A DNA stretch of 64,000 bases from positions 716,737,867-716,801,866 of the forward strand of contig NC_081413.1 of NCBI RefSeq assembly GCF_030272615.1. The letters are read 5' to 3'. The notes below the pieces were generated by a model. The model had not been told where the DNA came from and did no database searches. It was given only the letters and a program-made list of their open reading frames with translations. Shown in pieces: positions 43,501-55,831 of the stretch (position 1 is its first letter; each line of letters begins with the position of its first letter). Position numbers and translations under genes: made by a program. This stretch comes from Cryptomeria japonica (lineage: Eukaryota > Streptophyta > Pinopsida > Cupressales > Cupressaceae).

Positions 43501-44697
43501 CAGAATGACAAATCTAATAAGTGGACAAGAGGTTCGTCGAGATGTTAGGGACAACCAGAACATCCTGCAGAGTACCCCCATCCAAAGAGATAGAACCTAA
43601 ACCCAAGATTGAAAGCTGAACTGAGTCACCAACTGCAATCTGTGAAGGATCACAAGAGGCAAGAGAAGTAACCAACTACTGAGTGTGAGTCATATGGTGA
43701 GAAGCACCAGAATCAAGTATCCATGTGGACCCATAGGTCGAAGCTCGAGCAGTGAGAGGATGACCTTTCCCTGTGGAAGGAGAAGATGTCTGAGGTGAGG
43801 AGATGTGATGCTGTTGCAGGACTTCCTCTAAAGCCTCTAAATGTTTCCAACACCTAGAAATTGGATGTCCTTCCTTGCCACAGAAACTGCAACTGTCTCC
43901 TGATTTCTTCTTAGTCTTGGAGGAAGACTCACTAGACTATGAAGATTTCCATTGTTTTGGAGGAAATGGAGGTTTAGAATCAGACTTAGGAGGTGGCTTG
44001 GAGGAAGAATCACTACCTGCATAATTCATCTTGGGCTTCAGTTTTTGCTTTTGTTTCTCCTTCTCCTTAGAGGAATGAGCAACCAATGCTTTGTTCTTGG
44101 AGCTTGAGAGCTTATCTAGCTAAGAAAGATGAGACTGCTCATGAGACAAACACTCACAAAAGACATCAAAGGTAGGCATGTTGAAACGAGCACCCAAGCC
44201 ATCCATGGTGGAGTAGAAAGCAAAGGAAAAAAACTAAAAGTGACCCCGAAGTTTTGAAATAATTAAATGAATGCACTATGTATCTTTCTTGATCTTTCCA
44301 CATCCCCGAAGAATAGATCTAGTAGTCTTGAACTTGTTCAAAAAATCCTCAATGGTGGGAAAGGAATTAGGTGACAAGGAAACCAAATTGGCCTCAATTT
44401 GCAATGCCTGAATCTCATTGACTCTCCCGAAGAGAGTGTCAAAATTCAACCACATAGCCCGAGGATTAAGCAACTCATCAAGGTGAAATAGAAGACTATC
44501 AGAGACATGCAAAGAGAGAAAACCCATGGCCTCATCCATCTTGTTCATGTGTTGAAGAAGCTCATAAGGACACTACAATACTAGTTGAACCTTATCCAAA
44601 TAGGACCACAACCCATGTGCCCTGAGAAGCCTCGTGATGTGGGGCTTCCAGGTGTGATAGTTGTGTGAAGTCAACAACTCAACTAAAGGATCTACCA
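43501..44697 (-). pseudogene. gag: Copia-A gag and protease
   Basis: I place the start at the ATG at 44695-44697 (MVDPLVELLTSHNYHTWKPH), which gives the usual start of copia Gag, followed after a stop by MNKMDEAMGFLSLHVSDSLL and FDTLFGRVNEIQALQIEANL. A Ser/Lys-rich segment leads to a CCHC knuckle, CSFCGKEGHPISRC (about 43855-43900). The protease active site WILDSGASHHMTH follows near 43685-43725. Order and motifs are typical of Ty1/copia. Stops and frame changes prevent function. Confidence 0.82.
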
Positions 44698-45995
44698 TGG
44701 GAACAAAAAACTCTGCACGTGCACCTGCTTGTTGGTTTTTTTATTATGTGATCTTTCAGAATAGACAAAAGATGCAAAAGGGTTTGTTTGTTTTGAGAGT
44801 TTAGGTGTTCTTGATTTCTAATATAAATGACAGAAAGCGAGAAAGAAAACACCCCCCACAATAGATAAACCCAAACTCTAGTACAAACTAATGAGAAGGA
44901 AGTAGTGCATAAGCAAAAAAAACTTCAAACTAATATCTCATGTACTTAATGAAAATTCTAAGAAAAAAGATCATAAATCTGAATAGAGCAAGCTGAGACT
45001 TTCCAACGCCTATTTGCTTTTGAAAAATGGAGTCTGTTTGCACAATATACGGCCCCAGAAGTGCAGAAAAGAAGCCTAACTTTGACTAGAAAAAAGTATA
45101 GACAAACAATAGATTCAGGAAGAAAATCCAACTTCATGATGTCCAGCTCGGAACCATCTTTCTGATGCCTATTTGTTTGCCAAAATCTGACTCCATATGT
45201 GAAAGATAGACCCAAAAAACCAACCCCCTCTCAAAAAAGACTAGAGAGTGGAGAAGGCAGGAGGAGGTGGCTAGAGGGCGGCAGTGGTGGTGGTCGAGTC
45301 GGGCGGAGGTGGTGATCATCGGGTGGAGTGGAGCCTGTAGGAGAAGTGGAGGCAGTGGGGATCCAGGTGAAACGACGGTGACGTCTGCAGGGGAACGCCA
45401 GCGGCAGCGGGGGCCGGGTCGAGCGGTGGCCGGTGGGGATCTCTGAGGAGTGGCTGGTGGCAGGGGCAGTGTTGGAGGGGCCGACGGTGAGGGTCGTCAG
45501 TGTGATGGTCGGCGGGAACCTACATGCGAGCCGAACTGGCAGGCCAACCACCGTACAATGGCTAGAATGTCAATACGGATACCTGCGCAATCCCAAATCC
45601 CAAAAGCCAAAAAAACTTTTTCATGCCCTTGCTATGGGATTTTTTATTTTCTTTTTCTTTTTTGTGATTTTTTAAAAAAAATAAAAAAATCTGGCCTGCA
45701 TGCCGTAAAAAGGCAAATTTATTTTTTTTTGAATTTTTTTCTCAATTTGCATGCCAGTCGTACGGCCTGGTTGGAGAAAAAAAATCACCCAGATGCTCAG
45801 GAGTCAAAAATAGACATATTTTAAATGACTATAGGGGTTTTTGGGCCTTTTGAGCATGATAGTGAGGTTCATTTAGGCCCAAAGTGCTCAAAAAAAAGGC
45901 CCATCCCTAAGCACACAAAAAAATTTGCTTAAAACCCCAAATCTGCTTCCAATGCAAAAAAACTCAAAAATAGGAACAAATGGCTGCAGATCTGA
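44698..45995 (-). other. Copia-A leader with a GC-rich block
   Basis: Non-coding leader between primer site and gag. The stretch 45236-45560 is sharply GC-rich and rich in GGTGG/CGG words, in contrast to the AT-rich DNA on both sides. On the minus strand it could encode a Pro/Thr/Ser-rich peptide of about 100 residues, which I do not regard as a proven gene. Confidence 0.6.
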
Positions 45996-46007
45996 GCTCT
46001 GATACCA
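45996..46007 (-). promoter_or_regulatory. Copia-A primer binding site (initiator-Met tRNA)
   Basis: Minus-strand TGGTATCAGAGC directly abutting the LTR end with no spacer. Confidence 0.93.
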
Positions 46008-46378
46008 TGTTGGAGTTGAGAAAATACAACACCATAGGAGCTTGAAGATCTTCTGCAAGTTGAATAACCTGTTACAAGGAGAAGCAAGGAAGCAAAATAA
46101 TTTGAAAGACAAAAACACAGGAAAAATATGCTCCAAAAGATGAGAGCTCAATAATCTCCAAAAAATGTATTGTCAATAATACAATGAAAAGCAAATTAAC
46201 CTCTAATAGGTCAAGAAACCCTAAAAAGGGAAAACCCTAGGCTTGCATATAATAATTAATAAAAAGAATTAATTATTATGCACCTAATGTTAGCTTAAGT
46301 GTAAAAAGATAATAAGGAACTTAAAGAATTATACAAATATTGTTTAATTAATCAAGTAAATACCGAATTACTCTAACA
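46008..46378 (-). repeat. Copia-A right (5') LTR
   Basis: 371 bp, starts TGTTGGAGTTGAG and ends ...ATTACTCTAACA. It is the full-length reference for the LTR pieces at 30242-30598, 27024-27187 and 28294-28716. Confidence 0.93.
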
Positions 46379-47160
46379 TCATCGAGTTACATAGAGTACA
46401 TGATTAGCGAAAATCAAGATATAAACACTGAATCTTATGTGTCATACACATGTTCTCATGGTCATTAATTGATATAATCATCTTGATGAATGTTCATTGA
46501 TAATCTGTCGTTACTTTTTTATTTAAAACTTTGTGTTTTGAATGTCACAATCCAGTTGTTATAGATGCCTTGATATTTGTTGCTTGATGTTCATCATTTG
46601 TTTCAAAACCCAAAGTGTTTTTGGTTTTTCTAATTTTTCGAATGTTTTTGGATTTTCAAAAATTTAAAAGATCACCTTAGCAAAAGGATTTTAGGATTTT
46701 GCCCCCAGCAAAAACAAACTTTATTATGGATGTATGAAAAATTATCCAAACCATGGTGGGATGCAATGCATATATGATTAATTATGATAAAATCTAAGAC
46801 AATGACTACACTAAGTATGCCAAAGATTAATAGCTTGTTTGATAAACTCTATATTTCTTGCTAATGATTCAAAGCAATGGATGTGATGGGATGGAATGAA
46901 TAAGCGATAGGATAGATGGATGCGATTGGATGGATGTATGTGATAGGGTAGATGGATGCGCAAAGCGATCTCATAGATGGAAGAACCCACTTTTAGATAG
47001 TGCCTGTTTACCAGGTTTTCACCATCTAAATTTATTGCATTTTTTTTATATTTGATTTTTTTGTAACTGTTTTTTTTGTTTTACACTATTTTTGATTTTT
47101 TCCTTTTATGCTTTTTAGGTATTATTGTTGTTTTTCTTATTTTTAGGCTTTTTCTACTTT
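46379..47160 (-). other. Gypsy-C 3' non-coding region
   Basis: AT-rich, no gene seen. Sense strand contains GCTGGGGGCAAAA at about 46698-46710 and GGTGAAAACCTGGTAAACAG at 47004-47023; both resemble boxes in the 3' region of TRG. Short GATGGATG repeats lie at 46870-46980. Confidence 0.6.
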
Positions 47161-48330
47161 TTCACTATTTTTGATACTTTTTTGTTGATACTTTTAAGCA
47201 TAGAATTTCTTCAGATGCATAGTATTGATAGGCTCATCAAAACAATCACCTTCTGGTGTATATAATATGTATGCTCCTGAACCATATGTTACTACCATGA
47301 CAAAGGGACCTTACCAGTTTGGCTCAAATTTACATTTATTTTCTCAATCTTGCTAATTTCATGGATTTTCCCTTAAGACTAAATCTTCGATCTGAAAAAA
47401 TCTTGGCTTAACTATGTGGTTATAACTTCTCACCATTATCTGTAGATATGCCTTCAAGTGATCTAAAGCATTTTGATGATGCTCCTGAATCAGCTCAAGT
47501 TCTTCAAGTCTAGAGACTCGCTACTCTTCTTCTGGGATAAGACCTTTCAAGGATACTCATAGAGAAGGTATCTATACTTCTACTGGTAATATGGCTTCTA
47601 ATCCATAGACTAATAAATACTAAGTTTCCCCCATTGGTGTGCAGATGTTGGTTCCATATGCCCAAAGTGCAGGAATTAGCTAAATGTGTTAGTTGTTACC
47701 AGCTTTGTTGACTTTTTCTTGAGGATTTTCAAGATTGTTTTGTTTGATGCCTCAACTTGACCATTTCCCCATGGATAATATGGTGTAGAAAACCTATGTT
47801 GGATATGAAATTTCTCGCATAGTTCCTTTGCATCTTGATTCTTAAATGGCCTCCCATTATCAGTGATGATGGTCATAGGGACTCCATAGCGACAAATTAT
47901 ATAATTTAGGATGAATGATGATTTTTTTTTTCCTGTCACCTTTGTCAAAGGAACTGCTTCAATCCATTTAGTGAAATACTAAGTAGCACTCAAAATAAAC
48001 TTATGTCCATTAGAAGATGAAGGATTTATTTTACCCACTAGGTCAAGTCCCCATTGAGAGAAGGGCCATGAACTTTCTCATAGGATGTAGTTCTTGTGTT
48101 GGTGCATGAAGGAGATTCTCATGGATTTGACATTGTTTGCATCTCTAAGCATATGTAAATGAATATCTCTCCATAGTAGGCCAATAGTAACCCAAGTGAA
48201 TAAGTTTCTTGGCCAGCATTAAACCACTTGAGTGTGTGCCACAAATACCTATGTGGACTTCATTAAGAACTTTCTCTCTCAGATTCTTCTTGTTCAAGAC
48301 ATCTCAATAAAGTGATATCTAGACCTCTTC
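47160..48330 (-). pseudogene. pol: Gypsy-C integrase
   Basis: Zinc-binding part at about 48040-48270 (HIGICGTHSSGLMLAKKLIH, YYWPTMERY, RCKQCQIH). The core at 47676-47948 keeps the motifs IITDNGRPFKNQDAKELC and FSTPYYPWGNGQVEASNKTI, including the Asp and Glu expected to be catalytic. Downstream, sense QTGKVPLSW-type residues suggest the C-terminal part, with many stops. Position after two RNase H domains fits the Tat group. Confidence 0.82.
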
Positions 48331-48379
48331 TATATGAGGTATCAACAATGATAGTATAGCGGGATGACTAATGGATAAA

Positions 48380-49583
48380 ATTTATTTTCTAATTGTGGGA
48401 TAGGTCAAGAGGAAGGATATTCTCCTTTAGATATTGATAAGTTTGGTTGTATAAGGATTGATCAGTTCCAGATATATGCCAAATCATGTGGGTATTTTGG
48501 GATTCAATGGTAGGATTCAAGATATCTTCAACCAGGAATTTGTAACATTGTTGATTTTCTTGATTATGCAAAAGAGATGCTATTGTAGCCATTGCATCTG
48601 TTGCTTTGTTCTCATTTCTTGGGATCTAAGTGATTGATATTTCTTCAAAGTACTCTTTAAAATCTTCAACTGGGTGTTTATAGGGCATCAACTTGTCATA
48701 TTTAGTTTGATAATCATCATTTATCTTATTGATTATGAGTTCTGAATCACCATAAACATGCAATTCTTTCATGTTCCATTCAATAGCCATTTTGATTCCA
48801 ATAACCAATGCCTCATATTCTACAGTGGTATTTGTTTAGGGGAACCATAATCTATATAATTTTAGAATTGTATGTCCTTGAGGCATGATGAACAAAATTC
48901 CAGCACCTGATCCATGTTGTGTATAGGAGCCATCAAAATACAACTCCCAAAAATTTGTGCTAACTGTCAGAATATCTGCATCAGAAAATTTGATGTGCAA
49001 TGGTGTATCATCTTGCAAGGGTGCTTCAGCCAATTGATCAACAATGACTTGTCCTTTGATAGATTTTTTATCAATATATTCTATATCAAACTCACTTAGT
49101 ATTATGACCCATTTAGCCAATCTTCCTATCAAAGTTGACTTGATCAGCAAATACTTCAGTGGATCTTTTTTTTCTATTAATTTGACAAAATGAGTCAACA
49201 TATAGTGTCGCAATTTCTGAGTTGCAAATACAACTGCTAGGCATGTCTTCTCAACTGGTGTATAGTTCAATTCATAGCCTACAAGTGCTATACTGATGTA
49301 ATACACTACTCTTTCTTTTCCTTCTTCATCATGTTGTGCTAAGAGAGCTCCTAGTGATACATTTGTTGTTGAGATATAAAGTAACAAGGGTTTCCCTTTG
49401 ATCATTGATACCAATATTGGAGGATTTGCTAGATATTCCTTGATTTGCATAAAATTTTCCTCACATTTCTGATCCCATTTGAATGTAACATTCTTTTATA
49501 ATAGGTGAGTGAATGGATTGCATCTATCTGCTAGATGGGCAACAAATCTTCTGATCGATTGCAATCTCCCTTGTAGAGAGCAT
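48380..49583 (-). pseudogene. pol: Gypsy-C RNase H and second, archaeal-type RNase H
   Basis: After the E3 junction the frame resumes with LQGRLQSIRRFVAHLADRC, then the first RNase H: PLLLYISTTNVSLGALLAQH, YTPVEKTCLAVVFATQKLRH. A linker (LAKWVIILSEFDIEYIDKK) leads to the second domain: WELYFDGSYTQHGSGAGIL at about 48900-48950 and, after a stop at 48836, MVIGIKMAIEWNMKELHVYG and DSELIINKINDDYQTKYD. The duplicated RNase H is diagnostic for Tat-type elements. The tail (48389-48592) links to integrase. Confidence 0.83.
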
Positions 49584-51244
49584 TGTTAATCCTATGAGGA
49601 TCAAGTTAAATACTGAGAGGGGGGTGAATCAGTATTAATATACCAATTGAAACTTTAAACCATAAACAAAATTATACCAAATCCGAAATCATTTATCAAA
49701 TATCTTAACTTCTTTTATCAGATCTAACAACCTCTTTATCAAATTTGCTTAACACATTAATCAAATCATTTACCACAACTATCAATACTTTCACCACTTC
49801 AGCAATCATATAAACTTGATCATTTACCAACTCATTATCCTTATTAGATCAAACACTTTCTCTAACAACTCTTATCAATACTGGTAAGCTTAGATAAACC
49901 TCTGATAAAACATCATAATCGGTGTACTCAGAAATAGTGCATGAAAAACATTCCACACATGAACACCATAATTTTTGACGTGGAAACCCAAATAGGGAAA
50001 AACCACGGTGGGAGTTGGTAGCTACAAATATTTGTACTCTTTTGAAATACGCACTGTTAGGAGCTTACAATATGCCCTATTAGGAGCAGACCCTGTTAGG
50101 AGTCACCCGGTTAAGGAATTTTCCTAGCAGCTGAATTAGGAGCTTGATGATTTGTTAAGATCAACCTCATGAGAGGATTTAATACTCTTTTGAGAGCTTC
50201 CCTATTAGGGGACTTAAATTTTTAAGACATGTTAGGACCTACCCAGTTAAGGGATTTAACCTGCTACAACTGTTAGGGAACAACAGTAAAAAAGTGATAT
50301 GTTACTTGCACTTCTCTGCTTGCTTGATCAAATCCAATTATTCTCAACACTCTGCAACTCTTAATAAAATATCACACTTCTCTTGGATGGCTCAACACAT
50401 TCTCTTAAGACCATCGACATGATAAACATCAACTATGTCATCCTAAATAGCCATCTCATCTAGGTCGGCCACTAAACCCTAATTACATCATGAATTTATA
50501 ATACAAATCATAAGAGATCATAGCAAATCAATATACAGATCATAACATCAAATTACAATGCAATATCAACCATTGGTTGATCGTAACCCATCACGAAAAT
50601 CCGATCTATACGAAAGTCAAAACCTCAAAACACTCCACTAAGAGTTTCACTATTTCCTAATAAAATCTTCCTTGAATCGCACCAAAACAACAATTAAATC
50701 ATTCACGTGGGTTGTGTCATGTTACCACCTTCATGTAGACTCATTGTTGATCACCATCATAACAAAAATCATTGCCGGTTTAATGATTTCTTCACCGGTC
50801 TTAAACCCTTCTAAAACCTTAGCAAAACTTCATCAGAAATTTGAAACACGCCTTCCGAAAGTCATCACAAGTTCTATTTCGGTCAAATAATCCTTTCCAT
50901 GATACAAGCTCACCATCCAAACTGCAAATCACCAATCATCACTGATTGTCCAATTCAATCAAAACATCTCTACTTTACCGGTTAAAGTCCTATTTCACAA
51001 AATCCAGTTCTCTATTGGTAAACCTTGTCTTCTAGTAAACCAAATCACTTAGACGACAAAACAAAACATCAGTAATCATCATTTGAAATCAATTTCCATC
51101 AATGACAACACAAATGACTAATCAATTCATCTAATCACAAAATCTCAATCTCTTCATCACAAATAGACTTCTATCCTTTACCAATGCAGTCATCCATCTT
51201 CAACTGCATCACCTCATATGTATCAGTTATGCCAAATGCCAACA
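49584..51244 (-). repeat. E3 left (3') LTR
   Basis: Starts TGTTAATCC and ends ...ATGCCAACA. Hairpin arms TTAAATACTGA (49606-49616, one extra A) and TCAGTATTAA (49629-49638). It contains the GGGAAAAACCACGGTGGGA box at about 49996-50014 and repeated GTTAGGAGC / GTTAAGG(G)A words between 50045 and 50280. Confidence 0.92.
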
Positions 51245-51580
51245 TTCTCCCCCTTTGGCATTGATGGCAACACTAATCAGAGTAACAACATCATCTACAA
51301 CTTTCTTGTCGGTATCACATCATCTGTCGGTTCTCCTCCTTTTGTCTTCTCCCCCTTAACCAATGCTTCTCTCAACCTAATCTTTTGATCTTCAACTTCT
51401 CTCATATATTTTCTTCTCCCATATCTGATTTCTTTTCTTCTCCCCCTTTGACAGCAATGCCAAAGGTGTAAATGCATCACTTTGTCTTAAATTTTGTTGT
51501 TGCCTCTTCCATTATCTCAAAAAAATTATATCAAAGCATTAAATCAAAACTTTACATCAAACTTACTCCCCCAAAGGAGT
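51245..51580 (-). promoter_or_regulatory. E3 polypurine tract array
   Basis: First tract at 51245-51256 (sense AAAGGGGGAGAA) with the CATTGATGGCAACAC word beside it. Further tracts at about 51348-51356, 51441-51450 and 51566-51575. Confidence 0.7.
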
Positions 51581-51639
51581 AGCTTGCACCTTCATCAATC
51601 CTTAGTGAAAGATAAACATGAAATCCACAGGATTGATGG

Positions 51640-53199
51640 ATCTCCATCATTCTATTTCTTCTGGTGTAGGGGTCTAACCCCTAGTTTACCTCTAAGAAAC
51701 TCAAAGGTAGCCTTCGGTAAAGGCTTAGTAAATATATCAGCTAATTGGTCTTTACTCTTCACATATTCCATCTTCACCTTTTTTCTTGAACTCTTTCCCT
51801 TAGGAAATGATACTTCAATTCAATGTGCTTGGTTCTAGAATGAAGTACATGATTCTTAGAAATATTTATTGCACTTGTATTATCACAATAGATAGTCATT
51901 GGTTTAGACATATCTATCTTGAATCCTTCTAGCACGTGTCTCAGCCATATTGCCTACATGCAATTCATGGATGCAACTACATACTCTACTTCAGCTGTAG
52001 ATTGAGAAACATGTGTTTGTTTATTTCTTGTCCTTGCCACTAATCTTCCACCAAGTAGAAAAGCTTCATCGGTTGTTCTTTTCCGATCATCCACATTACC
52101 TTCCCAATCAACATCAATAAAAAAATCCAAAGTAAAATCTCTTTTATAAGGATACCATAAACCGTAGTCTACTGTGCCTTTGAGATACCAAAAAATTCTC
52201 TTCACAGCCACCATGTGACTCTCCTTAGGCTCTTTTTGAAATCTAGCCACTAATCCAATATCATGAGCAATATTCGGTCTATTATGAACAACATGATGTA
52301 GCTTACCAATCATAGATTTGTAATCTTTTTCACTAATAGCAGGGGAATTATCTTGCTTGGATAACTTGCAGCTTGTCACCATCCGTATTCCTATCGGTTT
52401 GCAGTTTTCCATACCGAATGTCTTCAACACCTCTTTGATATACTTGGTCTGACAAATAAAAAATACCACCATCTAGTTGTTGGACCTGTAAGCCAATAAA
52501 GAACTTTATTTCACTGATTAGAGACATTTCAAATTCTTTTTTCATTATATCAGCAAAATCCATACACATATCATCATTTCCACCAACAATTATGTCATCT
52601 ACAAACACTTCTGCTATCAACATCTTGTCTTCATTAGTCTTCAAATAAATTTTGTGGTCCTCACCGGTACGTTGGAATCCAATTTTGATCAAATGTGCAT
52701 GTAATCTCTCATACTATGCTCTCGGTGCTTGCTTTAGACCATATAGTGTTTTATGCAATTTACACACCATGTCCTTATCATCAGTCAAGGAAAATCCATC
52801 TGGTTGTTCAATGTATACTTCTTCTTCCAAAATTCCATTTAGAAAGGCCAATTTGACATCCATTTGGTAAAATTTGAATCCCTTATATGCAGCAAATGCC
52901 AACATCATCCTCACTCCTAATCTAGCAACAGGTGTAAATTTTTCACCATAATCCTCACCTTCTTCTTGAGCATACCCTTTGCAGACTAATCTTGTCTTGT
53001 TTCTTACAATTTTTCCTTCTTCATCCAATTTATTCCTAAAGACCCATTTTGTTCCAATTACATTCTTATCCTCTGGTCTAGGAACAAGTGACCATGTCTG
53101 ATTCTTCTCAATTTGATCTAATTCTTCATTTATTGCATTCACCCAATCATCGTCCTTTAGTGCTTCCTTAACAAACTTGGGTTGAACTATAGTAATCAA
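51640..53199 (-). pseudogene. pol: E3 reverse transcriptase and RNase H
   Basis: Starts near WVNAINEELDQIEKNQTWSL, then NVIGTKWVFRNKLDEEGK, LVCKGYAQEEGEDYGEKFTP and FLNGILEEEVYIEQPDGF. After a TAG that replaces the Trp of the usual APRAWYERL motif come AEVFVDDIIVGGN (active site intact) and EFEMSLISEIKFFIGLQV. A frameshift near 52450 leads to IFWYLKGTVDYGLWYP, VSQSTAEVEYVVAS and, after another stop, TIYCDNTSAINISKN and SRTKHIELKYHFLRE. Complete set of copia motifs; few lesions. Confidence 0.9.
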
Positions 53200-53211
53200 A
53201 CATGAGTTCTC

Positions 53212-54510
53212 TCAGATCTTTCTCCTGGTTTGCACACCTACATTCTTATCACCAATTATCTGCTCTTGTGAATAGTTCAATCTGACATATCTAGGTATTA
53301 CCTCTGACAGTTCTACATCTTTTGCATTAGGTTCTTCATTTTCTTCCTCACTGTCATCGCTTATCAGTTGAGCATCTAATTCTGTATTTTTCGGTTCTTC
53401 ATTATTCTTTGCCTCTGGTTCAATGATCACAAGTTTTTCTTCATTATCATCCTTTTCAGGTTCTGATCTACTTGTACCTTTAGACTTATCAAATAGATCA
53501 TAAACTTTTACATTAGCATTTTCAACAATTTTCTTAGTTCTCTTATTGTAACATGTATATGCCTTACTCTTAGAAGAGTAACCAAGAAAAAATCCTTCAT
53601 CAAATTTTGCGTCAAATTTCTCAATGTAGTTATCTCTCTTAATAACACATTGACTTCCAAAAATTCTAAAATAACTTACACAAGGTGTTTTTCCATACCA
53701 TAGCTCATAGGGTGTCTTATTGTTACCTCTCTTTACTAGTACCCAGTTTAAAGTGTATACAACAGTACTAATTGCTTCTCTCCAAAACATTTTGGATACA
53801 TTACCCTATAATAACATGGTTCTAGCAGCTTCAACTATTGTTATGTTCATCCTTTCCGCTATGCCATTCTATTGTGGTGTCCTCGGAGAAGACAATTGTC
53901 TCTTGATACCATGTTCATCACAATACTTAACAAATTCATCAGATGTGAATTCAACTCCTCGATTTGATCTTAAACACTTTAGATTCTTATCGGTTTCATT
54001 CTCAACCAGAGCTTTAAATGATTTAAATTTACTAATGCTTTTGATTTCTCTTTCAAAAATGTCACCCACATCATTTTAGAAGTCATCGGTGAAAATCATG
54101 AAATACCTATCACCGTAATAACTCTTTGTTCTCATAGGGCCACAAAGATTAGTATGTATCGAATCTAAAATATTCTTAGAAATACAATTCTTTCTCTTGA
54201 AAGAAATAGAGGTCATCTTACTGATTTGACAATCTTTGCATATCACACTATCCGGTTTGACAATTTGTGGCAATCCTCTTACAACACTTGACTTTCTTAT
54301 CTTAACCAAATTATCAAAATTAACATGAAAACATGCTGTATGCCATAACCAATTGTCTTCCATTCTTGCAACTAGACAATTATTAATATTACTATTCAAA
54401 TGGAATAAGTTATCTCTAGTTTGCTTCTTGGTAGCAATCAGTTCATCATTACCTCCAAGAATTCTTCAGACTCCACATTTAAACTCAAGCAAATAACCTT
54501 TATCATTCAG
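53212..54510 (-). pseudogene. pol: E3 integrase
   Basis: Zinc-binding part and core entry at 54076-54399 (CKDCQISKMTSISFKRKN, DLCGPM-type segment read as NLCGPMRTKSYYGDRYFM). The core continues at 53869-54069 (LRSNRGVEFTSDEFVKYC, QLSSPRTPQ then TAG, NGIAERMN). The C-terminal part lies at 53212-53790 (NKTPYELWYGKTPCVSYFRI, FFLGYSSKSKAYTCYN) followed by an acidic linker. The usual RSDNGGEF reads RSNRGVEF, so the catalytic Asp is lost. Stops at 54076, 53869 and about 53806. Confidence 0.88.
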
Positions 54511-55771
54511 CTAACCAACACTTACAAGATTATGCTTTAGACCATCAACCCAAAATAAATCATCAGCATTACTCTTCCCAATTAAAGAAATTGATCCTTT
54601 ACCTTTCACCATGCAGTGAGAGTTATTTCCAAATATAACAACACCTCCATCAAATTTATCAAGGGTCATGAACTTACTTTTATCTCCGGCCATGTGGTGT
54701 GAGCAACCACTATCTATAATCCATTCATCACTATTCCCCATATGAGATACCAGTGCCTTTTCATTTGTTAGTTCCTCCTTCACGACTACAAACACAATTT
54801 CCTCATTGTCATTTTCATCTTTAGACTCCTCATCGGTCACACCTTCATCTACTGCAACATAACAATGTTTCTTGCCCTTTCCTTTGAATCTCCTAAACTT
54901 CTCTTTCTTATCAGTGTTAGGGTAGTTAGCAGCAATATGACCAATTTTACTACAAGAGAAACACTTCAAAGGTAGATTTCCTTTATACTTATTGGTGCCT
55001 CTTGGAAATATTTTTGCTAACAGTGCCTCAAGTTCCATCACTTGATCTTCATTGTCTTCATTTCCCCGGTTACTTCCATGACTTGACCTGCACTCATGAT
55101 TTTTACATATATCTTTTCCTTTTCTAGCAAATGAACCGATAACAAAAGCTTTAAAGGCAGATTCGGTAGTTTTTGTCACACTATTGTCAAAACTATTTAA
55201 CTCAAATGTTGTAAGCTTACCAATCAATGAATCAACAATTACCTTATCCTTTAAAATAGATCTAAGTTCTTGGATTGAAAATACTCTTATAGAATACTGA
55301 AGTTGAAGACTTCTAAGCATTTTACTTACCATAGCATCGTCTTCCATTTTATCTCCAACACTCTTTATGCTGCCAACAACTTCTTTGATTCTCTGACCAT
55401 ACTGTGCAATATTTTCTCCTTCAAGCATTCTCATGCCATCGAACTTTCCTCTCAATCTTTCCTCTTTGAACATGCTCATCTCCTCCATAGATTAAATCTA
55501 ACTTTTCCCAAACCTCACCTACAGATTCTAATCCTTGAACATCAATATATTCTGAATCAGATAAAGTACTTACAATAGCTTCTAGGGCTTGCATGTTATC
55601 TTGTTGCTCTCTGAGTTCATTTGGTGTCAAGGGAGTAGTAGTAGGAGCAACATATGTTGTTTCAACTTGCTTCCAATATTGTGCACCAAGACCTTTGATG
55701 TAGATCTCCATTCTGTCTTTCCAGATCTTGTAGTTATCCTTGTTGAACTTAGGACCCTATTTCTTCATCAT
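54511..55771 (-). pseudogene. gag: E3 gag and protease
   Basis: Start at the ATG at 55769-55771, soon after the primer site, with an early TAG, then FNKDNYKIWKDRMEIYIKGL, the usual beginning of copia Gag. A frameshift lies at about 55440-55490; then LRGKFDGMRMLEGENIAQYG and IVDSLIGKLTTFELNSFD. One zinc knuckle, CFSCSKIGHIAANY, has lost its last Cys. The protease motif EWIIDSGCSHHMAGDKSKF follows at about 54680-54730. The stop at 54511 lies just after HNLVSVG. Confidence 0.87.
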
Positions 55772-55831
55772 TTTGACTTCATCGGGATATTTCCCTCAAG
55801 TGGTTAGGCTTTTTGCACATAGAGGACCAAA

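Larger units (their letters stand above)
30242..46378 (-). mobile_element. Copia-A: Ty1/copia LTR retrotransposon, split by TRG
   Basis: Minus-strand element: 5' LTR 46008-46378, primer site, GC-rich leader, gag, protease, integrase, reverse transcriptase, RNase H, 7-C (sense 7-G) polypurine tract, 3' LTR 30242-30598. The order integrase before reverse transcriptase defines Ty1/copia. TRG is inserted in RNase H; removing it with one copy of AGCCT restores the motif SSTEAEYRA. The 3' LTR lacks its first about 14 bases and no target duplication can be read. Confidence 0.88.

Noticed and set aside
45433-45824. Plus-strand frames of 80-124 codons in the GC-rich block
   Set aside because: No motif, no homologue in the window, and they lie antisense in the Copia-A leader; GC-rich DNA lacks stops by chance.
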